From Chlorella sorokiniana (lineage: Eukaryota > Chlorophyta > Trebouxiophyceae > Chlorellales > Chlorellaceae), in the NCBI GenBank assembly GCA_025917655.1, contig CP084616.1, positions 1,426,001 through 1,490,000 on the forward strand: a stretch of 64,000 nt of DNA. Direction: 5' to 3'. Each line of letters starts with the position of its first letter. The first letter of the stretch is position 1. Made by a program: the position numbers and the translations under genes. Shown here one piece after another: positions 56,296-64,000 of the stretch. The notes beneath the pieces were generated by a model. That model saw nothing but the letters and a program-made list of their open reading frames with translations. It made no database searches and had not been told where the DNA came from.

Positions 56296-56954
56296 GTTTG
56301 TTCGTTTGCTCGGCGGCCGTCACCCCGTATGGGTCGGCGGCGGCGCGTGTTCCACTTCCGCCTGCACCCACGGGGGAACCGCTGGGGTGTGAGAGGAAGA
56401 GCAAAGTTGGCACTCCGGAAAGAACGGGTCGCATAGGCGTAGGCCTGTCCTTCTGCCGCTTCATCGCACCAGCAGTTCGGCCGATACGCTGCGCTGCACA
56501 CACACCTAAGTTTCAACCGGGCGCTGCCCGGGTCCCGGGGCCCTTTCCCTGTGCCGCAATCGACCTGTAAATCCTGACTAAACAAGTAAGTGGCCGTTGG
56601 AGGGGCAATACGCGTGGCTCTCCGCGGCAGAGTGGACATGCACTCACGCCAGCTCAGCATTACTAAACTTACACTCAGCACGGTTGCCACGTCCACCAAT
56701 GCCCTTTAAGGCTGGTCCACTCCTGTGCTTGGCAATGGTGCGACTTACAGTTGAACAGCACAGGGGGACCCTTGAGGGAGAGTGAATTGTTTTGGCTGTC
56801 GCGACAAGCAGGGTGCAAAATTGCCGCCAGAGGCAGCAGCTCCTTGCAAAAGCAATCGCAGTAATCGAAGAATGATGGATGCATGGCTACAGATGGCTGT
56901 GGGAGCTGGGCACAAGCGCTGCGGTCGCAGCAAACTGGCCGCAGCAGTGCCCCC
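56296..56954. other. Intergenic, tandem - genes
   Basis: 659 bases with the MGST3 3' UTR and the promoter of the coiled-coil gene. Open frames on either strand are short and lack splice context or family resemblance. Two TTACA (- strand UGUAA) copies lie near 56745 and 56666. Confidence 0.45.
56745..56749 (-). terminator. UGUAA poly(A) signal of the MGST3-like gene
   Basis: TTACA on the + strand, about 210 bases past the stop at 56955. This is the best-placed green-algal poly(A) signal of the gene. Confidence 0.5.
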
Positions 56955-58141
56955 TCAGCCCTGCGTCACGAGCGGCAGCAGGAGCTCCACAGCCCAGCGC
57001 ACCACCATGCCCATCAGGACAAGGTAGGCGATGTGCATGAAGCCACCCCTGACTGCGGCGGCGGCAGGGTAGCAGGGCGCTGCTCAGTGGATACGTTGCG
57101 GCGGAAACCCAGCAAGCGCCCCAGCAACACATCCCCAGCTCTGGCAGGTGCAGGAGCAGAGGCAGGGCAGCGAGGCAGGTGGAGCACTCACTGCGGCTGT
57201 CGGGGTTGCCGGTGGCGTAACCCGCAAAGTAAATGATGCGGCCCGCCAGGTAAACGGCGCCGGCGACGGAGGCGGAAATGGGGTACTGAGGCAAGCGGGG
57301 ACCACCAGAGGGATGCCGTCAGTAGAAGGAGATCACGAGGCTTGCAGGCCAGGGGCAAATGAGCATGTATGCAGCCAGGCATGCCCCCTTCCTGCTCAGC
57401 AAGCTACCTTGATACCCGCCAGTAGGAGCAGCACCAGGAAGGCGGCCTGGTTCTCCAGAGAGTTCTGGTGGGCACGCTGCAAGCAGCAGTGGCAATCGGG
57501 AAAAAGGTTGGCTTAAGGCCCTGGCATCATTGACACCAAATCTGGCTGGCTGTGGGCAGTCCAGGCTGTGGCAGCGACGGCTGCAGTCTTCCAGCGACAG
57601 CCATTGCATCTTTAAGCACCTTGCCAGCTGCCCACCTGAATACAGTCGTATTCCTTGCGATGCTTATGGCCTGCACGCCGGCGCGGCGAGGCCGGAGGCA
57701 GGGGGTCAGCCAGCAATGCAGGTGTCGAGCGCACAGGCATACCAGGCCGCTCAGGGTCTCACCATGGGGTGCATACAGGTCGGGATACTTAACACCATAC
57801 TTCTTGCGGGCCGCGGACACCTTGACCGCCATGTAAACGTGCTGCAGGCCCAGGGGGCAGCCGTCAGAGCTTTGTTAGCCCAGCGAGGGCGGGAGTGGCG
57901 GTGGAGGCCCGGCGCAGGCCGCCCAGCCGGCGGTAGCGCTCAGATCCTCAGGGAATGACTGAACGGCGGATCTAGTGTCATGCATTGTAGTTACAGGGCT
58001 GGGCTAGGGCAGATGGGCATGAATTCCCCGTTGCCGGCTGTCATCGCGCGTCCTGGGTTCACTCACGTGCACGAGGACGTCCCAGATCACCACTGCAAGC
58101 ACGTAACCGTGGTCATTTGTGAGGGCCACAGTGTCCGCCAT
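56955..58141 (-). CDS. MGST3: Microsomal glutathione S-transferase 3-type MAPEG protein
   Basis: Six exons: 58141-58067, 57841-57763, 57670-57636, 57476-57408, 57285-57192, 57052-56955; 450 coding bases, 149 residues, exactly the usual MGST3 length with no frame break. MAPEG proteins are four-helix membrane enzymes that conjugate glutathione or reduce lipid hydroperoxides. Diagnostic segments: VSAARKKYGVKYPDLYAPHG, KHRKEYDCIQ-RAHQNSLEN (glutathione-binding RAHQNxLE), AAFLVLLLLAGIKYPISASV, GRIIYFAGYATGNPD and VLMGMVVRWAVELLLPL. All four helices are present. All introns are GT-AG. This clean gene is a useful control: it shows that not every gene here carries indels. It likely sits in ER or plastid membranes as part of oxidative-stress defence. 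Confidence 0.93.
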
Positions 58142-58428
58142 CGCGCCAGATCAAAGGTGCAGAAAGCTAGCCGGGCAGTGGAACACCCTCCAAAATTCAG
58201 GAAACAAGTAGCAGCCGACGTTCTGCTCGCCCAAATGCAGCCATGAGTTGACCTGCCGCTTTGCACGCTGCCCAGGCCAGGTCGGTACTTCATCAGCCAG
58301 CAGGGCTGAACACAGTGCACATGTGCAGGCCTGGACGACACAGCTGCATGTAGTGAGCAACTGGAAAACCACTGGGGAAGAGTACGGGATGCTTGGCACC
58401 ACCAGATCGTTGCAACGGCGCGCTCGCA
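58142..58428. promoter_or_regulatory. MGST3 promoter and 3' end of the propeller-like gene
   Basis: 287 bases between two tandem - genes. No UGUAA lies between 58428 and the MGST3 start, so the upstream transcript may read into MGST3's promoter. Confidence 0.4.
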
Positions 58429-61400
58429 TCACATACCAGCAGCGGCCGCATCCCACGCCGCCCGAAGCTCCTGCAGGGCTGCGGCCGCTTCTGGGCTGAC
58501 GGCCTGCTCAGGCTGCCGCAGCTGCAGGGCAGCAGCGTCGCTGGCGGGGGCGGCAGACGTCGAGGGCCCCTGGCTGGCGGCTGGCACCGGCAGCAGCACA
58601 GAGGCAGACGCCTCGGCTGCCTCCACAAGCGGCTCCAGCAGCAAGCCCTTGGCAGGGCCCGCCCCTGCTGCGACAGCACTCCCTGCCTCCCCAACTGGCT
58701 GATCATTTTCCACGCTCCTGCTGAGCAGGCAGGAGGTGCCGGCCGCTGGATGCACCACAAAGCTGCGGGGCTGCAGCTGCCACTCCGCAGCGCCCTCCTG
58801 CGGCGGGTCACCCACCTCGCGCTGCAAGCCCGCCACAGCAGCAGCCACCTGCTCCTGGAAAGCGGCCCATTCGGGCAGCAGCTGCGCGGCCGGAGGCTGC
58901 AGCTGGCGCCCCTGCTGCGCCGCGCCGAACGCCGCGGAAGCTGCCTCGGCGGTGGAGCCCCGCGGGCGCCGCGGCGGCAGCAGCCCGCCCGCCTGCAGCA
59001 CGGCCTCCAGAGCGGCGCTGCCGGGCTCCAGCCGCGAGCCCGAGGCGGCTGCCAGCGACTTGCGCTTGCGCTGCCTGCGCAGCTGCACCCCGCGCTGACG
59101 CCGCGCGCTGAGGGAGCGGGGGCCAGCAGTGCCGCCGCGTGCGCCCGGGCAGCGCCGCCGTTGGCAGCAACGGGTGCGCCGCCGGCAGCTGCACCGGTCG
59201 GTTCGCCGGCCAGCAGCGCCACCAGCGCGTCGCAGCGCTGCTGCTGCTGCTGCCGCTGCTCGTGCCGCCGCTGGGACAGCCAGTCGCGCAGCAGGCGCCG
59301 CCGCACCCCGCCCCGCTGCCGGTCCAGGCGCCGAGCCGCCGCCGCGGCCCGAACGTCGGCGGCCTCTGCCGCCGCCTCCTCGCCGCCGTCTTCTCCGCTG
59401 CCGCCTGGCTCTTCGTCGCTCTGTCCGCTACCCTCTGAATCACCGCTGGAGCTGGCGGACTCATAGCCATCCACCTGCAGCTGCAGCCGCATCGCGCAGT
59501 GGAGTTCATGCAGGGAGATGCCGCGCCGCAGCCGCCGCAGCACCTCGCGAAGGGCAGCCGCCTCCGCCCCTTGCTGCTGCTCCCCTCGGTCCTGCTGCTG
59601 CTCCCGTTGCTGCGGCTGCGCCTGCTGCTGCTGGCCGCCTGCGCCTGCTGCCACACCGCTGTGCCGCCCGCCACGCTGGGCCTGCTCCGCCAGCAGGCGC
59701 TGCACCAGGGCCATGTGCAGCGGCAGCTGCACCACGCTCCCTGCAGCCACACCGCGCGGCAGCAGCGCATGGTGACTCAACATGCGGCAGCGGGGGCGAG
59801 AAAAGACAAAGCAAGACGGACAGCATAGGGGGTAGAGCAGCAGGGATCAAGCGGGCCGGCAGCAAAGGACTGGGGCAGCCAGAGGCAAAGCGGACGGGCT
59901 TGCAACGAGGGCGCACAGGCGCAGCAGGGGCACCGCCCAGCCCCTCGCCCGGCCGGCAGCGGCGCTCACTGCCGTGCGCTCCAGCCGGGACCGTCAGCAG
60001 CGCGCGCTCGGCAGCCAGCCTGTGGCCGTGCGGAAGCGCCGTGACAAATCCAGCCTGCAGGCAGGCGGTTTGTGTGTGGGGAGGAGGAGTTTAGGGGGCA
60101 GTCCAAGCAGGGCGACCGACAGAACTAGATCACAAGCGCTGAAGAGGCTGCCTCGGCTGGGTCTGCAGCAACAGCCTCAGGCTTGCCTCACCCTGTCCAG
60201 AGCCCTAACCGTGAGGCAGCCACGGCCCATGCCCAGGCAGGCCACGCAGCAGCCGCAGCGCCTGCATAAAAAAGGTGTGGGTGGGTGGGAAGGGGGGAGA
60301 CGGGGAGGCGAAGGGAGATGAGGTGGGGGCGGGGATGCGTGCCTCTGGATACATGCACTTGCAGCTAGATCGGAGCCAGGGCAGCAGTAGACGCAGCGCT
60401 GCGGCAGGAAAGCGCGAGGAACAAGGGCCACCTGGCAGGACGGTAGAGGAAAGCGTGTGCCCCCACCTGAGCTCTCCGGCAGCCACGGCAGCCACCAGCG
60501 GGCGTGGCACCCCCTTAACGTACGGCAGCACAGCCGCCTGCCGCCCCTGCGGTACTGACGCGTCAGCTCGTGCAGCCGCCTGTTGTGCATCCGGCACATC
60601 GCTCAGCCCTTCCTCGCTGCTGCCGCTGCCGGCAGCCGCACGGGCGGCGGGGAGGAGCAGCGGGGGCGGGGGCGGGGGCCCCTGCCGCGCCGCCGCTGCC
60701 GCAGCCGCCGCCTGCTCTGCGGGGGCCAGGGGGCCCGCTGCAGCAGCGACACCGCCGCGTCGCCAAACGGGGTCAAGCTGCGGGCATCATGGGTGCGGCG
60801 CGGTTATTGGGGGCCCCAGCACACAAGTAGGTGAAGAGGGCGACTGGTTTGGGGAACTGGCAGCACATGCCGTCACGAGTCTCAGGCTGCCAGCCCCAGC
60901 CCCACTCACCTGCACAGCACCGGCAGGTGCAGTGCAGCGGCTGACGCGTGGCCCAGTCCGCCGTCGCCGCCGCCACGCCAGCAGCCGCGCGGGGTGGCGA
61001 CGGCCGGGAGCGGCAGCAGCAACACCTGCGGGGCCAGTCGGGTGGTGAGGCCCTGATGGGGTAACTTCACAGCACCCGGCTCGGCACACAGTTGCGACAG
61101 GCAGCATGAAAAGGCAAACGCATGTGGCCTGTGTTCCGCTGGCGCAAGGTGCGTGATGCAGCGCCGGATGCAGCAGAGGTGCTCACCTGGATTGCGCCTC
61201 CCGCCGCGGCCTGCTGCTTCTGAAGCAGCAGCCGCCCTGCCGCCAGCCGCTCGCGCAGCGCCGGGTGCTGCGCCTCGGGCGCCGCCAGCAGCAGGGGCGG
61301 CCCCAGCAGCGGGGTCACAGCCAGGGTGTGGGCTGGCTGCCATAGGAACTGGCGCGGCAGCGGCAGCGGCGGCGGCCGCCGCAGCGGCTCGGGCACCAGC

Positions 61401-63849
61401 GCAGCGGCGGCAGCCAGGAGGGCGGCCTGCCGCTTCGCGCTGCTGCCTGCTCACGCTGCTGCGGGTTGGGCTGGGCCTGCTCTGCTGACTGCCCCTCCTC
61501 CTCCTCCTCCTCCTCCTCCTCCTCATGTTCGCTTGCCGGGCCCGCGCCGGCAGCATGTCCGTGGTTGGCATCCCCGCCAGCCGATCCCTGTGCCTCATCC
61601 ACTTCCATCTCTGCCTGCTGCTGCTGCTGCTGCCCCTCACCCTGCTGCTGGCGCCGCTGCCGCAGCTCCTCCTGCTGCTGCTGCAGCGCCTCCTGAACGC
61701 GCTGGAGCAGCACCGCGCGAGCTGCCTGCCCAGCGGGCTCCTCCACAATGCTGCCCCGCGTGGCCAGCAGGGCGGGTCCGGCCAGGTGCGCGGTGTGCTG
61801 GCAGCCCAGCAGGCGGCCGCTGTCCGGGCGCCCGCAACCAGCAGACCGCCCCAGCGGGGCTGGTCGTCGCCGCCGCCGCCGCCGGGGCGCGCGCTGGCCG
61901 CTGCGGAGCGCGAGTCGACGGTGGTGGGCACCCAGCGCAGCAGGGAGGGGGCCTCGTGCAGCGCCTTGTCCATACCTGGCTGCTGCCAGGTGGCCACAGG
62001 CTTGTATGGCCGCCGCAGGTCGAAAATGAGCAGCTGGCTGCCGCTGCCGGGCACGCCCGTGCTGGCCGCCGCCGCAAGCAGGTGCTCGGTGGGGGCCCCC
62101 CTCGCTGCCCGCGAGGCCCGGCGGCGGGGCGCGGATGGCGGTCAGGTGCTGCCCCTGCGGGCAGCTCCACAGCTGCTGCGGGGAAGCGGTACGGCTGCGC
62201 AGGTCCAGCCGGGACAGACGATCCCGCAGCGCCAGGACCACTGCGGGCAGATTTGCAAAGACCAGGCATGACGAAAGGCAGCACGCAGATTTTAAGGAAT
62301 TTCTCGCACAGCAACCTGCCCTTGAGCAGCTGCAACGCGCAAGCCCAATGGCTCACTGCCTGCCACAGCCTCCTGAAACCACAACCGCCCCCTCCGCCCC
62401 ACACACACAGACCCTTCCTGCACCCTGCCCCTGCCTGCCTGTGCGGGGCTGCGCCGCCGGCTGCACCTGCAGCGCGCCCAGCAGGCGGGGCGGCACGGCG
62501 TCGGGCGGCGCACGCCACGCCTCCACCACCTCCGCCCTCTCCCTCAGCGCCACCTCCAGCAGGCTGCCGTCGCGCAGCAGCACCAGCGGGCGCTGCGCCA
62601 GCTGGCGCTGCCAGCAGCAGTGCGCCGAGGGCCGCTCGCACGCCACCACCGCCAGCTGGCGCAGCTCAAACCCGCCCCTGCAACGTGGGCAGGCCTCGCA
62701 AAAATCAGCAGAGCTTCATGCGGCCTAGGAAGGCCACAGGGCAGGCAGGCATGAAAAGGAGGGGCGCTTCACGAGCAAGAAGGACCTCACCCGTCATCCA
62801 GCGACTCCTCCTCCTCCTCCCCCTCCTCCTCCCCTGCGCTGGATGTTGTGACATCCTGGTCACCGTCTGCCTCATCCATGCTGGAGCTGCTGGCCCGCCG
62901 CCGCCGCCGCGCCTGCACCTGCGTGCCGGCGTCCTCCCCGCCGTCTGCCGGCGCCAGCTGCAGCAGCGTCAGCGTGTAGTCTGCGAGGTGCAGCAGGGGG
63001 ATCAAGCTTGGCGCCGGTACAGCCCACATGGTAGGCTTGCAGTTCCACAGTTGGTCAGCGTGCCGAATCAGGGGTGGCCTAGACAGAGCACACGTTTCAC
63101 GCCACGCATTTGCTGCTGCAACGGGACGAGCCCGTACCCCAACCCCACAGCTGCTATGCTGCCACCGCAAGCTCCCGGCTCGCCTGACCGCGCCGCCAGG
63201 ATCGGCAGGTTGGGGTGGCGCAGGCACGAGGCCCACCCCTCGTGCGCACAGGTGTTGAGCGCCAGCTGGCGCACCGCCGCGGGCAGGCGCCGCTGGCGCA
63301 GCGGGTAGAAGAATTCGCGCCCCTCGTACAGCAGCGGCAGCGGCAGCCGCGCCCAGGTCAGCAGGCTGCGGGTGGGGCCGGCCGGGCTGCGAGGAGGGAA
63401 GCGGCCAGGGGCGCTGCACCTTGGCAAAGCGAAGTCGGTTGTTGTGAAGCGCCGCTGGCAAGCCGCGCAAGCATGCCGCTGCCTCCACGAATGCACGGCC
63501 AGGCTGCTGCTGCTGCACCTGAACAGGTGGAGGTCGTCCTGCAGGCAGCATGCCTCCAGGCAGTCCAGAGGGCCCTCCTCGCCCAGCAGCGCTGCCGCAC
63601 CCGCCGCCGCCGCCGCCGCAGCCGGTGCGGCGGCGGGCCCGCGGCAGCCTGGCATTGCTCGGCTGCGGCCTGCTGCAGGGCCTCCTGCGCCACCAGCTCT
63701 GCGGGTACAAACTCCCGGGGCAGCACGCGAGGCAGGGCATCCAGCTGAGAGAAGTGGAACGAGGCCGGAGGCGGCGGGCTGCTGCCAATGGCCTCCAAGG
63801 TGCCGCCGATCACGACAGCGGCGAGCTCCGCGCGCAGCATGGTGCCCAT
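58429..63849 (-). CDS. Large propeller-like protein, possible Pol I factor TAF1C/Rrn6 relative
   Basis: Ten exons right to left: 63849-63420, 63386-63184, 62980-62791, 62677-62439, 62240-61187, 61025-60910, 60777-60467, 60261-60210, 60054-59970, 59775-58429; about 1,250 residues. Start MGTMLRAELAAVVIGG. The first 650 residues show beta-blade-like units: EGWASCLRHPNLPILAARSD-YTLTLL, RPLVLLRDGSLLEVAL, VVLALRDRLSRLDLRSRT, and SQLLIFDLRRPYKPVATW. 'Store/DlR..kP..tW' repeats occur in the Rrn6/TAF1C propeller, the SL1/core-factor subunit for rRNA transcription, hence the tentative call. Then follow acidic/Gln blocks, a cysteine-rich RCGCCVACLGMGRGC, and a Gln/Arg-rich C-terminus (RRQRGVQLRRQRKRKS). 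At least six homopolymer frame changes (63640, 62090-62101, 61815, 61440, 60729-60733, 59118-59122) interrupt it. Two introns start GC (63183, 62438). Confidence 0.5.
61495..61525 (+). repeat. CTC trinucleotide repeat coding poly-Glu on the - strand
   Basis: About ten CTC units encode a Glu run (EHEEEEEEEEEE) in the propeller-like gene, next to Gln-rich stretches. A slippage-prone site. Confidence 0.9.
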
Positions 63850-64000
63850 CGCTGCACGCCCGCTAGTTTGGCAAGGCTGTGCGAGCCTCTAGCGACCCTA
63901 CACGACAACATCGGAAGGGTTCTGCAGCATGGCTATTGCCGCTATGACGGTAACAAGATTGCAACCAATACGCAATATATATGCTGCAACAATTCAATCA
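63850..64000. promoter_or_regulatory. Upstream region of the propeller-like gene, cut by the window edge
   Basis: GC falls sharply past 63900 and the end is AT-rich (CGCAATATATATGCTGC near 63972), as expected for a promoter. Only 151 bases are visible. Confidence 0.45.

Noticed and set aside
58429-63849. Calling the propeller-like gene a pseudogene
   Set aside because: All frame changes fall in homopolymers and match the pattern in clearly functional neighbours; splice sites are intact.
1-64000. Transposons, rRNA or tRNA genes
   Set aside because: I saw no transposase or reverse-transcriptase motifs, long terminal or inverted repeats, rRNA segments or convincing tRNA cloverleafs. A tRNA scan could still find one I missed.

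Overview
The window looks like nuclear DNA from a green alga, most likely of the Chlorella clade (Trebouxiophyceae). It is very GC-rich. Genes are broken into many short exons separated by introns of about 50-450 bp with clear GT..AG borders, and there are no operons or Shine-Dalgarno sites. UGUAA, the green-algal poly(A) signal, lies downstream of several stops. Proteins recognised include a plastid-type ABC1 kinase, a UhpC-type sugar-phosphate carrier, a NAT nucleobase permease and DEK. Most long open frames are high-GC shadows, so I built gene models by joining splice sites in frame. Exon edges given here are hand-read and may be off by a base or two.

Layout. 1-5498 (+): 3' part of a leucine-rich/F-box-like gene. 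5880-10311 (+): UhpC-like OPA-family transporter with a plastid-like leader. 15084-11141 (-): DEK chromatin protein. 15532-16298 (+): small zinc-finger-like protein. 16827-21208 (+): NAT nucleobase/ascorbate transporter. 23941-21579 (-): unknown multi-pass membrane protein. 35093-24937 (-): 10-kb gene joining ankyrin repeats to a cellulose-synthase-type GT2 enzyme with a long Ser/Pro-rich tail. 35386-35953 (+): small unknown gene, 3' end unresolved. 39724-35926 (-) and 39971-45854 (+): divergent pair of proteins with AP2-like modules; the first also has an RG-rich stretch and a Tudor-like domain. 48076-46193 (-): tandem VOC/glyoxalase-like protein. 54831-48554 (-): ABC1K atypical kinase. 56295-55261 (-): unknown coiled-coil protein. 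58141-56955 (-): MGST3-type MAPEG enzyme. 63849-58429 (-): propeller-like protein, perhaps a Pol I TAF1C/Rrn6 relative.

The genes do not form one pathway. There are loose themes: transport (UhpC, NAT), wall polysaccharide synthesis (Ank-GT2), plastid/redox and detoxification (ABC1K, VOC, MGST3), and chromatin/transcription (DEK, AP2-like, TAF1C-like).

Two window-wide signals stand out. First, about a dozen introns appear to start with GC instead of GT, far above the roughly 1% usual in eukaryotes. Second, many conserved exons change frame at G/C homopolymers, mostly as if one base were missing. The second pattern looks like assembly error rather than gene decay, and any automatic annotation of this locus will be damaged by it.
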